A DNA stretch of 64,000 nt from Diploptera punctata. Taxonomy: Eukaryota > Arthropoda > Insecta > Blattodea > Blaberidae. Below the pieces are notes generated by a model. That model was not told the origin of the DNA. It did not search any database and saw only the letters and a program-made list of their open reading frames with translations. This document shows, piece by piece, positions 1 to 11,830 of the stretch. The stretch spans positions 1,309,001 to 1,373,000 of the forward strand of contig JASPKZ010001230.1 in assembly GCA_030220185.1 (NCBI GenBank), in the 5' to 3' direction. The position numbers were made by a program, and so were the translations under genes. The first letter of the stretch is position 1. Every line of letters begins with the position of its first letter.

Positions 1-259
1 TATTTCAAAATAAATGTTTTTACTTACCGCACTAGTGCTTTTGGTAGTTTTTAAAGTATTGACATTTCTTTTGTTTTCATAGCAGCCAAGATTGTATGCG
101 GGAATGTCAAATTACGATGCACATCAACAGTAACAGTAAGTATACAATATTAGTTACATAGTGCAAAAATATATTTTTGGTCGATGTGACTAATTTCTTA
201 TACTTACCAATATTGTTGTTACTGGAAGTAAGTCAACGTTCCCACATCTAACCAGGTTG

Positions 260-677
260 CTATGCAAGCAAAATAAATCGCAATGCTGATATGGACTCAA
301 AAAGAACACGTTCGGTAAGTAAAATAAAACATTTCTTGAATGTTTTGTACACTAACTCGTATCTTTCTTTAGACTTTTCCGGAATTAATATAGAACATCT
401 CACTCTCCAGGCTTCAATTTCTCTATCGTCTACCATGACTCCTTCCATAATAAAATCATCAAACAGATTCTAATCACGGTACTACATATAAAAATGTCTC
501 CACATCCAACAATCCTTGCTTATAATAAAACAAATGAAAAGCTACATAGCAACGATCACCAAATGTTCCTTTCTCATAGAAGTCATTTACATCCAACCAA
601 TATTTTAATTCATTTATTACTATATTTAATAAAAATTGGTCACATCGACCAAAAAATAGTAGCCCTATGCAATACAC
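260..677 (-). pseudogene. Tyrosine-recombinase-like N-terminal fragment
   Basis: Read on the minus strand, the frame ending at 260 contains an acidic start followed by EAWRVRC and then IPEKSKERYELVYKTFKK. The KS-K-RYE-Y-F spacing resembles the N-terminal core-binding helix of Crypton-derived, ZMYM/KCTD1-type recombinase-like proteins that are common in arthropod genomes. The frame ends in AT-rich sequence after about 60 residues and no catalytic region follows, so this is a fragment or an isolated first exon. A second minus-strand frame at 474-677 lies just upstream and is unrecognised. A 21-base segment at 174-194 recurs inverted at 635-655 with one mismatch, so the fragment may lie inside a TIR element. 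The assignment rests on motif memory only. Confidence 0.3.
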
Positions 678-788
678 ATGAGGTAAGCATGTAACAGATC
701 TCGAAAATTGAAAAAACTCGGTTCAAGCTTCTCGTTTTTTCAAACTTTTTCTCGATCAGTACCAAATGCTTACCTCACTTGTATCGCA
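669..788. repeat. 120-bp imperfect palindrome (hairpin)
   Basis: The left arm carries GAGGTAAGCAT and the right arm ATGCTTACCTC. Further in, GATCTCGAAAA and a GAAAAAAC tract face TTTTTCTCGATC and GTTTTTTC. The loop is only a few bases at about 725-735. This is a small foldback structure of unknown origin. Confidence 0.6.
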
Positions 789-1070
789 ATATACTATAAT
801 TAAATTAAACCAATATATTTTTTAGGATACATTGCCAATTCAAGAATATCTTATGTTTCATATCTTTTAATAAGTACTCAGTTGTATTAGACCTGTACAA
901 TATTCATAGACTTATTCTAATTGTTTCGAAACGTTTGTTCCATTACTATTAGATCTAAGAGTAGAGTGTAACTTACAGGAGATCGTGAACCATTGCATGC
1001 TGAAATCTACCTTGAAATTTATCCCAGAGACGCGTTGACATGTATAGTCGGTTCAGTCATTTAGTTTACA
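789..1070. other. Unassigned AT-rich spacer
   Basis: No recognisable repeat or gene is visible. The last bases (1071-1085) form the left target-site duplication of the LINE that follows. Confidence 0.5.
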
Positions 1071-1085
1071 GTCACTTTGCTTCGT

Positions 1086-1775
1086 ACAGACGGGTGAATG
1101 GAGAAGACTGAATAACAATGACTTACAGAGTCTTTATAGAAAGCCAGATATAATGAGAACAGTTAAGTCTCGTAGACTGCGATGGGCAGGGCATGTGGCA
1201 CGAATGGGGTATGAAAGACGTGCATGGAAGCTTCTTGTAGGAAAACCAGAGGGAAAACGCCCAGTTGGTAGACCAAGAATGAGGTGAGAAAATAACATTA
1301 ACTATGATTTGAGGGTCCACCGCTGTGGTCTCGAGGTAACGTGCTGCCTTGTCACGCAGCGGGCCCGGGTTCGATCCCCGGTCGGGGCAGTTTTTCTGGG
1401 TGAGGTTTTTATCGGGGTTTTTCCTCACCTGTAAGACAAATGTCAGGAAAACTTTAAGGCCCAAACGGTCCCCGAAATCAGATGGCCATCATCATCCTTA
1501 TCATTATCATTATCCTTCACCGGTGTGGAAAGCAACGGGAAGCTACCACACCTACAATTCCCTAGTAAAACTGCAAGCATAGCATGAAAATGCTATGATT
1601 GCAGTGAAAGACCTGCCCTCGGGCAGAATTACTATGGGTGGATGATTTGAGGGAGTAGATTATACTGGGGATGATTGAAAAGAATTAGCTCAGGATAGAT
1701 ATGTATGGAGAGCTTATGTCCGCGCGGCCTTGAGCCCACGGGTTCGAAAATGCTAGCGAGTTAGTTAGTTAGTTA
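1086..1775 (+). mobile_element. 5'-truncated LINE-alpha copy with nested SINE
   Basis: This is the extreme 3' end of a non-LTR retrotransposon ORF. Readable peptides are EWRRLNN, LYRKPDI, RLRWAGHVARMG, KLLVGKPEGKRPVGRPRMR and, after the nested SINE, the tail with YVRAAL. This RLRWAGHV/RPVGRPRMRW module is the usual C-terminus of RTE/jockey-like reverse-transcriptase proteins in arthropods. The 3' end is a short (AGTT)n tract. The copy is flanked by a 15-base TSD, GTCACTTTGCTTCGT at 1071-1085 and GTCGCTTTGCTTCGT at 1776-1790, with one mismatch. Stops interrupt the frame, so the copy is dead. Confidence 0.85.
1316..1641 (+). mobile_element. tRNA-derived SINE-A inserted in LINE
   Basis: The tRNA-like head runs from TCCACCGCTG and carries an A-box-like TGGTCTCGAGGT and a B box GGTTCGATCCC. 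The body contains ACAAATGTCAGGAAAACTT, a (CAT)n-like stretch, and a 3' part ending GGCAGAATTACTATGGGTGG. The insertion is flanked by a perfect 12-base TSD ATGATTTGAGGG (1304-1315 and 1642-1653) made from LINE sequence. Internal Pol III boxes would have driven transcription; mobilisation would depend on a partner LINE. Confidence 0.93.
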
Positions 1776-2129
1776 GTCGCTTTGCTTCGTGGTTGCATAG
1801 GTCTATTTTGCACGCATAAGTATTTAGAATATCAAGCGGCGTTGTCACGTTTTATTCGCTAGAATACATTTTTACCAACTAAAGATATTTCAAAAGGCAA
1901 AAATTGCAACGCTTTTAAGATAATTACATCCACGTGGAGTAGACATGGTTACATAATTTAATAATGCGAAGACATTATTGACAGAAATGCACTAAATCCG
2001 TCTCAACAAACTGGTTTTGGTCTTGGGTAGAAGGATTTGACCTTGAAAAGGGTCCTTGACCCTTCAAAATATAGGCTCATACATTTATTTTTACTCATAT
2101 TTGAACATTAATCTGAGCGGGTTTGTGTT

Positions 2130-2958
2130 CGTTTACAACCCGGAATAGTTATCCTCCTCAACGACAAGAGATACTAAGGGTCAACTCGCACACTCTATTG
2201 AGTAACACTAAGAAATTGGGACTGGAAGTAAATATCAATAAAACTAAATATAGACCTATGTTCACACATATAAATGCATTATATAATGAAAATGGAAAAA
2301 TGACCAATGAGGAGAAATTTTGAAGTGACTGAATTTAAATATCTAGGAGCAATAATTACAAATGTGAACGAGATGCACAAATAAATTAAACATAGTCTCA
2401 ATTCTGAAAATGCGTGCTATTATGCAATACAGGGGCTCTTGTCGTTCCACCTCCTTTCAGAAAACGTTAAACTGAACATTTATAAAACTATTATTCTCCT
2501 AATTTGTATTACATGGATGCGAAACATGGACTCTCACTTTAAGGGAGGAAAAAATATTACGAGTATTTGAGAATAAAGTTCTTGGCAACATTTTTGTACC
2601 AAAAAGAGATGAACAGGCAGGTGATTGGAGAAAACTTCATAAAAGTGAGCTACATGGTATGTATAGGAAACCAGATATAATAGTAAGAGCAGTTAAGTCT
2701 CTTAGACTGCGATGGGCAGGACATATGATACGAATGGAGAATGAAAGAGGTGCATGGGAGCTTCTTATAGGAAAACCAGAGGGAAAACGCCCAGTCGGTA
2801 GACGAAGAATGAGGTGGGAGAGTAACATTATCCATTATTTGAGGGAAGTAAATTATATGGCGATAATTGGTAAACATTAGCTGAGGATGTGGATGTATGG
2901 ATAGCTTATGTCCGCGCGGGCATGAACCTACGGGTTCGATAATGACAGTGAGTTAGTG
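2130..2958 (+). mobile_element. LINE-alpha relic (RT C-terminal part)
   Basis: The sequence follows the same 3' module as the copy at 1.1 kb but starts further upstream. The frame reads LLSNTKKLGLEVNINKTKY, then a degenerate FKYLGAIITN, the cysteine/tryptophan region, and finally YRKPDIIVRAVKSLRLRWAGH with RPVGRRRMRWE. It ends at the conserved GGTTCGATAATG segment followed by one AGTT unit. Several frameshifts and stops make it a pseudogene. No clear TSD was found. Confidence 0.8.
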
Positions 2959-3133
2959 TAAAGTTAAGTGATCGTGGTAAAAACTTGACAACATTGTTCT
3001 GGGAAGTAAGGCAGCGAATGGCATTATGCCAAAGTGCTAGAACATCTACCAAATTTGTTACAAAGGGCTTACTATGAGGAATAATCCTATTTATTATTTC
3101 AGAAGTATTTTAAAATAATAATAATAATATAGG

Positions 3134-3135
<2 letters not shown>

Positions 3136-3172
<37 letters not shown>
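3136..3172. repeat. (TA)n microsatellite
   Basis: An almost pure TA run directly upstream of HHR copy 1. Confidence 0.9.
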
Positions 3173-3174
<2 letters not shown>

Positions 3175-3181
3175 TTTATCA

Positions 3182-3840
3182 TAAGTAATGCCTCGAATGA
3201 TTTCCAATTTATCAAGAGGATTTGGAAATCAAGAGTGGCATTTGTTACGACTATTTAACGAATAAAATTAAGCTGTTTACTCACAAACAATTATTTAAAT
3301 ATAGTTATTTAAATATATAAATAAATATACACACATATATATATATAATGTAAACAGCGATGTTCGAAAACAAATGGGAAGTGTTTGGTTATGTTTCATT
3401 TGTTTATCACTGCAACGTGATCATATTATTTATTGCCAAATAGGATCGCAACATTGTAAGAATACACCCTAGTGGAACAAAAATGAAACACTTCAAACTG
3501 TATATTATAACCAACATTACAGGTTATTCATTCATTTTTTAGGAAAAAATTCAGTAAAATAATTATTTAAAAACACAATTATTGAACACACTATTATCAA
3601 ATGTGTATATCGAAGGAATCTGTTCATTATTTGCTATATTCAACGTAATTGTTAGAGAGTCAGTCACTGCAAAATAATGCTCTTACTTGTTTAGAATATT
3701 AAAAAGGTGGAGCTTCCTTTATTTTGGTAAACATAATTTGATAATTATCTAGGTGAAACGCGACTGTCATTGGTTGTAAAACAAAATTCATTGAAACGGG
3801 ACTGGTCATTGACTCCCATTTTGGGGCACGAGTTAAATAG
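3182..3840 (+). mobile_element. Hairpin-headed repeat (HHR) copy 1
   Basis: This is a diverged member of an approximately 750-bp noncoding family found eight times in the window. It begins TAAGTAATGCC and ends GAGTTAAATAG, with TCA on both sides (3179-3181 and 3841-3843). The first ~110 bp fold on themselves (ATTTCC...GGAAATCAAGAGTGGCATT). The hairpin arm is partly deleted here. Near the right end are two ATTGG (inverted CCAAT) words. No protein is encoded. Confidence 0.8.
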
Positions 3841-3843
3841 TCA

Positions 3844-5083
3844 AAAATGTTTTAATGATATCTACCTTAATAACTTTACACCATTGAATTAGCTAATAAC
3901 GAGAAAGAAATAGCATAATATGGAGAAAATTGTTGTCCTTACTCATCAATAACTTTTTTTGCGCGATAGTGCGTTTTGTCCTACTTATCAGCAATGACGA
4001 TCATTATTGAAAGTTCAACTACATTTCGGGGTTGCCAACCTAAATAACTATACTATAATATTACATTTACACCCATGTGCGGGAAGTAAAACCACTACCC
4101 TCTATGTATACTACGTATAATTTATATACAGAATATATCCAAAAGGTAGTGTTAATATACATTATACAAAACAAATCACTGCATCCTAAATGAACTGAAC
4201 TTTATTTGAAACAATATAAAACAATAAATACGTACTTGCCGCCATGTTATCAATAAGTGTTGTCAAGGCCTCCTGTTGTTTCAACTAATAAACATTGCCC
4301 ACACTGTTATCATTAGTCAATTGTTTGTAATGAACGCAAATATTTCTAACAAAGATATTATTTTACTATTATTTATAATTTGGAAACACCATCGCGCAAA
4401 AAATAATGTACAACGCACGTTTGTGAAGTGTTTTACAGAATCTCGGAAATTAAAAACTTTGCTATCACTCGGTTTTTAAAGATTTTCCTTCGATTCTGTA
4501 AAAACCGCTTCCCAACCTCGGATCGTAATATACTATTAATGTATTTGTGTGTATACTGGATCAGTAAAACAAATTGAGTATGCACATGGAACTCGATAGG
4601 AAGGAATATTTATTTTGAATTCATATAAATGATGGTGTTATTTAAATACAAACTTGTGGATGATTGAAGCATATTAATTCTGGTTGTAGAACACATAGTG
4701 CAAAGGAAACAAGATCCCCAGCAGAGAATTGCGCCTGGAGTCATATCTTGTTCCTTGCTGGTAAACCAAGCAAACTAAACAAGCAGCCAAGAACTGTGAG
4801 GCCACTTGCATCTTTCCCACGGGGAGACGGACAGCAGGACTAGGTTTGTTTACCTAGAAACTGTTCTGCGATCCAGGGTTCACTTGCTCTCAATTTGAAA
4901 ACCAGACTTTGTTAGGATTACAAGTTATAATAATTATACCACTGTACAGTAATCATACAACATGACTTACACTGTTTTGATATTCCATTTGAACGACTAG
5001 ATGAAAAAAGATTGTGACATGCATCAATTATTAGCGGTTAAAGTAATAAATACATTTTTTTTTCGAATTGAAAAAGGAAAATG
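3844..5083. other. Unassigned AT-rich region
   Basis: I see no gene or well-defined repeat. GCGCGATAGTGCGTTTTGT near 3960 and CACCATCGCGCAAAAAA near 4386 are loosely inverted, but I could not extend them into TIRs. Confidence 0.4.
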
Positions 5084-5233
5084 CATATTTACTTTTATTC
5101 ATTTTTTATTTATTTATATACAGATTTTTAATGTTCACACATATTTCTGTGCCTAAAGATTTACTTTTCTAATCAATTGAGTTGGTGTTTACTTGATGAA
5201 GATCCATATTTATTAATTAAATAAAAATAAAAC

Positions 5234-5273
<40 letters not shown>

Positions 5274-5770
5274 TATGAAAATCAAATAAAGCTACGTTTT
5301 ATTTTTATTTAATTAATTTATTTTTCTTCTCCACTCGTCTCTAACCATCCATTCCATGCCCTCCAGTCCTTTCGTTCTCATTCCAGTTCTCATTTCTTGC
5401 ATCCACGAGTTTCGAGGTCTTCCTTTCCTTCTTCCAGGTGGACACCATTCCAATTTTTTTCTGGGTAAACTTTCTTCTTGCATTCGTCGTACATGCCCAT
5501 ACTAATTTAATTGCTTTAATCTTATATAATATACTATCGAATATCTAATTTTTTTTTCACATGACAGTATTTCTTATTTTGTCTAATTTTGAACATCTTG
5601 CTGCTCTCCTTATGAAATCCATTTCCATCAACATAAGTTTTTGTTCTAAGGTTTTGTTGAATTTCCAAACTTCAGCTCCATATGCGACAGTACTTTTCAG
5701 TATTGAATTATATATTTGTAACGTATTTTTTTTAGTTAAGGTCTGTTCCATAATACTCTACGCCACATAA
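5084..5770 (-). mobile_element. LINE-gamma relic with nested AT palindrome
   Basis: The minus strand reads an RT C-terminal peptide with IYNSILKSTVAYGAEVW, MEMDFIRRAARCSKLDKIRN, then the 3' tail. The tail words match the fragment at 60938-61102 (CTTGCATCCACGAGTTTCGAGG and TTTCTGTGCCTAA). The YGAE-W / FIRRAARCSKLDKIRN order is the usual block after the RT palm in RTE/jockey-like LINEs. The tail is interrupted by an AT-rich palindrome at 5213-5316. Broken frames throughout. Confidence 0.75.
5213..5316. repeat. Palindrome with 23-bp perfect arms and (TA)n core
   Basis: The arms at 5213-5235 and 5294-5316 are exact reverse complements (TTAATTAAATAAAAATAAAA plus CGT). The core is (TA)n. It splits the LINE tail between TGTGCCTAA and TTTTCTTCTCC when compared with 60938-61102, so part or all of it is an insertion. 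Confidence 0.7.
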
Positions 5771-6483
5771 AATAACTTAAAACCTTAGGAGAGAGGCCTC
5801 TGATAAAATATGTAGGTAATTTCGCGCCCAGATTCTAATTTAATCATTAATGATCTAGCTCTTATAGAACGACGTAAAAAACAAATTCAATTTTCATAGA
5901 AACTTAAGGGGATTGGCGCAGATAATAGGCCCTACTAATAACAAGTGGATACTCTATTGATTGTAAAGACGAGCTAATTTGCGTCATTCATCTTAATGAT
6001 ATAGTAGGAAAAGGCAATGTTTCTTAAAGCAAACAGAAATTAAAAGACAATAGAAACCAAATACAGATAAAATGTTTATTTGATGGAGAATGTACAAATT
6101 CTCTACGTAAAGTCGTTGCGTATTTCAATCAAACCGGATACTAAATCCTTTTACGTAGCTTATTGCCTGAAGAGCTTGTCATGTACTGAGTAGATTTGCC
6201 TAATGAAAACAACTTGCATTCTGAAGGAAACTACTTACGTACAGTTTAAGACATAAAATCTGCCCGCTCTCTTGTATTCGAGAAATTATCAATTTCCACT
6301 TCAATTAACACGCGGTTCATGTCCGAATATAGGCTACAGTTGTCTCAAAATTCATAGTTGTACAGAATTTCGTTTGCATTTTAACAGCGTCTTAATCAAG
6401 TTAGCTGAAGGTAGACTTATAAAGGAAATTTCAACCATCGCATGGCGAAAGTTACCTTAAAATTTCTTCCAGAGAAGTGTTGT
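5771..6483. other. Unassigned spacer
   Basis: No supported coding region or named repeat is seen. Confidence 0.4.
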
Positions 6484-6590
6484 GATGTTTTCTGGGCGAT
6501 TTTTTTTATTTGGGGCTTTTTTCACCTGTAAGACAAATTTCAGAAAACTTTAAGTCCGAACATCACGTGGCCATCATAATGACGATTATC
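6484..6590 (+). mobile_element. Degenerate SINE-A body fragment
   Basis: TTTTCACCTGTAAGACAAAT, CAGAAAACTTTAAG and CGTGGCCATCAT match the body of SINE-A in order. The tRNA head and 3' end are missing. Confidence 0.65.
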
Positions 6591-6756
6591 ATATTCGCCA
6601 TGTTTAGTATGAATGTGTGTTTATGGTGTGTTTCGTCTTATGTTGTGTGCCTCGGCGGAGACTCTGACACTGACATTCGGGCAGGCCTTCCAAGTCCTTG
6701 TGTGGTAAAAAAAAGTGTGTGTGATCCACAGTTTAAAATCCCTCTCCCGACAGTGA

Positions 6757-7312
6757 AATTAAACATAGGCTCAATACTGGAAATGCATGATATTATGCAT
6801 TACAGGGACTCTTGTCATCCCAACTCCTTTAAAAAAAAGTTAAACTGAAAATAGGCTATATAAAACAGTTATTCTCCCAGTTATATGGATGTGAAACATG
6901 GACTCTTACTTAAGTGAGGTTAGAAGATTACGAGTATTTGAGAATAAAGTTATTAGGAAAATTTTTGGGCCAAAAAAGAGATGAAGAGACAGGTGAATGG
7001 AGAAAACTACATAATAGTGAGCTACATGGTATATATAGAAAGCCAGATATAATAAGAACCATTAAGTCTCATAGGCTGCGATGGACAGGACATGTGACAC
7101 GTATGGGGGATGAAAGAGGTACATGGAAGCTTCTGGTAGGAAAACGCCCAGTAGGTAGGCCAAGAATGAGGCGGGAGAATAACATTAACCTTGATTTGAG
7201 GGAGGTAAATTTATACAGGGGTTGATTGGAAAACATTGGCACAGGATAGGGATGTATGGAGAAGTATGTATGCGCGGCCATGACCCTACGGGTTCTATAA
7301 TACTAATGAGTG
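6757..7312 (+). mobile_element. LINE-alpha relic
   Basis: The order is a degenerate LNIGSILEMHDIMHYRDS, the YGCE-like VICMDVKH region, VFENKVIRKIFGPKKR, EWRKLHNSELHGIYRKPDI, RLRWTGHVTRMG and RPVGRPRMRREN. It ends in the GGTTCTATAATACTAATGAG segment. The reading frame is broken by several shifts. It is a 5'-truncated copy of the family at 1.1, 2.1, 22.6 and 50.7 kb. Confidence 0.82.
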
Positions 7313-7339
7313 AGTTAAATAGTTATAAGGAAAATATGT

Positions 7340-8660
7340 CCGTAAACGCTCTAGCGGCCGCAATTTTTACTTAATCAGAACCAAACTTGGCATATAACAA
7401 AAAAGTGAGTTCGGGTCATGAGGTGTAGAAATTCACCTGAAAGAAACATTTATAAATCCCTCTAGCGGTCGTAGTTTTCGTTTAGTGTATGCTATTGAAA
7501 TCAAACGGAGAAAGCATTTTTAAAAAGTAATCGAAATCCAAGCTTTCGAATTGTGGTTACCTGAAATCCGAAATTATAAAATCGCACTAGCTGCCGCCAT
7601 GTTTCCTTCGTCCAATGTATCAATATATAATTCAATTTAAATAACCCTTATATAGGCAATGTATCCTACATGATACTTAAGTTTAATTTATTTAATATTT
7701 TAATAATGTAAATGAATAATTAAGCAGCAATTTTTTAAAACATTTGTGTCAAATTAATTTATATAACAATATTTAAGAGGTAATAACTTAGGTTTTGATA
7801 GGTTTTATTTTTATACAGACTGACACATTTAAATAAGCTAGCATAAGAAATTGAATTTCTCAAATTTAACAGAATAAATGTAGGGTAAACTCCGCTAATT
7901 TCGTGACACGGATAATTTCGTTATTTTTTTCTTTCGTTTGTAACTATGTTGTACTGGCAAGAAAAACAAATTCTTCTTCTGTCTCGTAAATAACAAAGTC
8001 TACTCTCTTGCTGTGTTTTCATATTTGTGATAACAGCGTTCCTTGGGTATATTTTATGTTAATTTATAGAGGAATGTTTTCAATCATGTTAGCAGTTGTT
8101 AGATTAATACTGTTCTGTGTTTGAAGAACATTTTTAGAGTAGATATTCTTCGACACTAAAGATGAACGAATACATTGTCGAAAATGTGATCTGTGGTCAA
8201 GGATTGAATGTTTATAAATGGGATTTCAAATGTATTGGATGTAGCATGGAGATTGATTAAAAGGTTTGTCACGAATTTACTCTAATACTATCACGAAATT
8301 ACCCGAGTTCTTCAAACCTCCAGAACAAAAAATAATGTCATATTGGTAATAAAATATATATGCAACAACTCAGCGTATATATTTCATTTATGTATCCTTA
8401 ACTTTAATATGTCTAAACATTCTGGACCAGAAATTTAATTTTGAAATAGTTACAGGTTATCATAGTCTAAACGCGTACTATCACGAAATTAGCCGAGCTT
8501 TGGTGTAGAATTTGTTAATCAGCAAAATCGGACCATAATTTCGATTTTCTGAGGAATTCTCTTTGTTTACGCAGTTCCTACGCGATGAACTTTTTTTTTT
8601 AAAACATAAGGATATAACTGACTTCCATGGATGAGTGTTCAGCTAAATTTAGGGGCAATG
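7340..8660 (+). repeat. Family X: dispersed monomer repeat (CTCTAGCGGCCGC), split
   Basis: GCTCTAGCGGCCGCAATTTT at about 7350 recurs, altered, at about 7461 (CTCTAGCGGTCG) and 7586 (ACTAGCTGCCGCC), giving monomers of roughly 115-125 bp. The same order occurs at 32530-32900. The 3' part (CAGCAAAAT-GGA, TTTACRCAG, TGACTTCCATG) resumes at 8511 after the TA-flanked element at 7883-8505. No coding capacity is seen. Confidence 0.6.
7883..8505. mobile_element. TA-flanked TIR element (mariner/Tc1-type MITE)
   Basis: The left end GGGTAAACTCCGCTAATTTC and the right end (reverse complement CACCAAAGCTCGGCTAATTT, continuing CGTGA) form imperfect TIRs of about 25 bp. TA dinucleotides lie immediately outside (7881-7882 and 8506-8507). 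A further internal ATCACGAAATTACCCGAG lies at about 8289. No transposase frame is visible. TA duplication points to the Tc1/mariner superfamily. Confidence 0.65.
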
Positions 8661-8885
8661 ATCAACGACTGCAATGTTATTTAAGACCTTACTAAAACAA
8701 AGTGACTAAGATATAGATTATTATATTGATAATATGGTGTTTGGGCTCTCTTCGGGCCTTCTTAACATGTTCTGAAAATTTGTTTTTATAAGCGAGGAAA
8801 AAAAAAAAAAGTCTCTGAGGGAAAACCCGGCAAAGGGAAATCAAAGCACGGGTTCGGTAATGGAAGAGCAATGACATTACCGCTA

Positions 8886-9025
8886 GAATCTCCTGACATT
8901 TGTCTTATAGGCGAAGAATAAAGTCACCTGGCAACCAGGTGCCGATAAATGGGAATCAAACACGGTTTGCTATGTAAGTGATAAGTGGGACTACCGCGAG
9001 GACAACCGCGGGGGACGACTCAGGG
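8886..9025 (-). mobile_element. Degenerate SINE related to SINE-A
   Basis: TCCTGACATTTGTCTTATAG matches the SINE-A body on the minus strand. It is followed toward higher coordinates by a diverged head in which a B-box-like GAATCAAACACGG replaces the usual one. Confidence 0.45.
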
Positions 9026-9984
9026 ACCACTTTGAAGGAGATATTACAATGTTGCCGTGTAAGTAGTTGTTAACCGAAATAAGCTAATAAAACTGACTCC
9101 CTTCTACCTACCCTTTGTTCTTTTTGTCCAGCGTATGTTGTTTTTAATTGAATTTTCAGTAGGTTAGGTTTAAACCCATAGCTTGTTCCTGAAAATGGCA
9201 ACCATATATATCGAGTTTCTGACCTTGCTGCAACCATGTGCTGTGGTAACTGACTTATGCAGCAGTCTGGATTTCAATGTTAATTTCCTAGGCGGAAACA
9301 TTCGATGTGTCGACTTTCTTGTCTTATGCTGAATAGAAGTAAAACGACCGGTAGTGCAAATTAACCAAAGTTATTGTTTGTAAAGGATGGAGCATCAACT
9401 ACATATATATTCTTTAATCGAGCTAAAACATATATGTCTAGTTACAGCAAAAGCTCATTATTTCGAGGGGATGGATTCAGCAATTATTGCGCCACAAATA
9501 TAGAAACGAGGGGGAATATGGCATGGTAATTTGTATAGGTTTGTAGTTGTACATTCTAAGGTTACAAACAAAAATAAAAATTATGAAAATATAAAACTCA
9601 ATAAGGGAGAGATTTGAAAAATTTTACTTTTACTCGATATTATAAATGGGCAAAAAATCATTAAGATAAGAGTGTGTAAAGTCAATCAAAATTATTACAT
9701 GGAATGATAAGTTGAAACAATAAAAAACATCGGTCGTGGCGAGGGCGGCATTTATCACAGGGACCTAGCGGCACGTGAAAATATAGCGGCGGGGGTTTGT
9801 TTAAAAAAACATACATTTAGGCTTAGTAAAAAACAAGAAGGTTTATTTTAATGTGAAAATTAATTTGCCCATTTGCTTTCAATCATCTTTTTTGTAAACA
9901 GCCGCCTTGACCAAGTGCCGGCAGTAAAAAGAAGTTGCGCGTTTGCGTTCCTAAAGGATTCCTCCCTCATCATCATAAGTACAT
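9026..9984. other. Unassigned spacer
   Basis: No gene is recognised. A short G+C-richer patch lies near 9735-9800. Confidence 0.4.
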
Positions 9985-10605
9985 TCCACCGAATTTAGGT
10001 CATTTGGTGACCTGTTTCGGGCCCCCAAGAGGACAACACCATACAGAAGTCGTGGGAAGTGGACGTCCTGGGTCTTCTTCTTCCTGCAGGTTGATATCTT
10101 AACATTAGCTTTGGGTATTCTGTGATCTTCCATTCGATTAACATGTTGTATCCATCTTGACTTATAATCAGAAAATTTTGTTTTCTAAAGATTCCATGTG
10201 TAATTCTTCTAAGAATGTCTTCATTTTTTTTTTGAACTAGTAGTGTGTATCCTGCACAGGCCTCCGAAGATATCTCATTTCAGCCAGGAATCTAAGTCGC
10301 TGTAAATCCCTCTGTTTCAACGTGCATACTTTCGCTACCATACAAAAAGAGTTGGGAAAGCGCCCGTGTTTTCTACACCTTCAGTCTTGAATGCTTTTGG
10401 GATAACTGTGGCCTTGAAGATAGAATTTATTAACCCTAAAATTCTTAAAAATTTAGATATTTTTGCATTTACATCCTTTTCTTCTTCATATGAGATATTG
10501 CACCCTAGATATGTAAAATTATTCACCTGCTCCAAAATTTTATTGTCCAGTACAATTTTACTTCTGACAGCTAATCCTTCTAATATACGACTGCACCCGC
10601 AAATA
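9985..10605 (-). mobile_element. LINE-delta relic
   Basis: On the minus strand MEQVNNFTYLGCNISYEEEK is followed by DVNAKISKFLRILGLINS. The F-YLG-I block and downstream I-KFLR-LG match the region after the RT palm in RTE/jockey-like LINEs. The C-terminal part toward 9990 reads KSRWIQHVNRMEDHRIPK with loss of frame (KPRW-HV-RM-R-PK), also typical. It is a pseudogene. Confidence 0.7.
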
Positions 10606-11100
10606 AAAAAAAATTAGCCGCGAATACAGGAACTATGTCGCAAATGTTTAACCCGCGAATATTGAAAACGCAAATAAGTAGCTTTTATTGTATTATTTTT
10701 TTTACAGAGATTTGCTGACATATAGGCATGATATTGAATTAACATGAAACAATGATTAATGATAAATGATTCGTGGTAACAGTAACACAAACACTTCCCT
10801 TCAAGACTGATGAAAAAGATGTTAGCAATCACGACATTTGAATAAATATGGGACGTTAAAACTTTAATAAACTCGCTGTGCAATTTTAATATTTTGCAGA
10901 AATGAAGATAATTATCGCACGGGTTCTCAGACTGCGTTTGGTATTTTTCATGGTTTTTCGTTAGTTGCTAACTCAAAAATGGCGATTTGAAATTTCATTT
11001 TGACGATACAATTCCCCAATAATAATGTTTTCGTGAATCCTTAAATTTAAACACGACAAATAAATACCATAACATATGGTATAAAACAAAATATAATTCA

Positions 11101-11830
11101 CTGGCACTATCGAAACCGTAGGTTCATGGCCTCGCGGACATAAGCTCTCCATAAATCCCTATCCTCAGCCAAAGTTTTCCAATCAGTCTGTATAATTTAC
11201 TTATCTGAAATCACGGTTACAGTTTTTCTCCCACCTCATTCTTGATCTATCTACTGTGCTCTTTCTGTCAGATTTCCTACATGGAATTTCATTGTTCCTC
11301 TTTAATTCCCCATTCGTTCCACATGTCCTGCCCTTTGCACACTACGAAACGTAACTAGTCTTATTATATCTGGTTTCCATAGCTTACTGTTTTGTAGTCT
11401 TCTCCATTCATTTAGGCTATCATTTCTTCTTCCTTTGGTATACATTTTTTCCTGAGAACTTTATTCTCAAATATTCATAATATTTTCTCGTCCTTAAAAT
11501 AAAATTTCAAGTTTCAAATTCATATAATATAACTGGGAGAATAACAATGTTATATATTTTCAGTTAAACGTTTTTTTAGATAATTTGGGACAAGTACGAG
11601 TATGTGCAGTACGTAATAGCATACATTTCCAGAATTTAGCCTATGTTTAATTTCTTTCTGCACCTCATTTTTGTTTGTAATTATTGTTAATAGTTATTTG
11701 TATTCAGCCATTTCTTCAACATGTTCTTCATTTGTCACTAACTGTCCACTTCCATTATATAATTAATTTAAATGTATATCCATATATTTAATTTTATTGA
11801 TATTACTTCCAGTCACAAATTTTTAGTGTT
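11101..11830 (-). mobile_element. LINE-alpha relic
   Basis: The minus strand shows the same C-terminal module in inverted orientation. It starts at 11100 with CACTATCGAAACCG (3' end of the family), then RAYVRE, the RWAGHVERM-like and K-P-GR-R blocks, and upstream toward 11800 the ASVTNLELKF segment. It is heavily mutated and has no 3' tandem tail. Confidence 0.75.

Noticed and set aside
3953..4410. Loosely inverted GCGCGATAGTGCG and CATCGCGC words
   Set aside because: Similarity does not extend beyond about 15 bases and no duplication flanks it.
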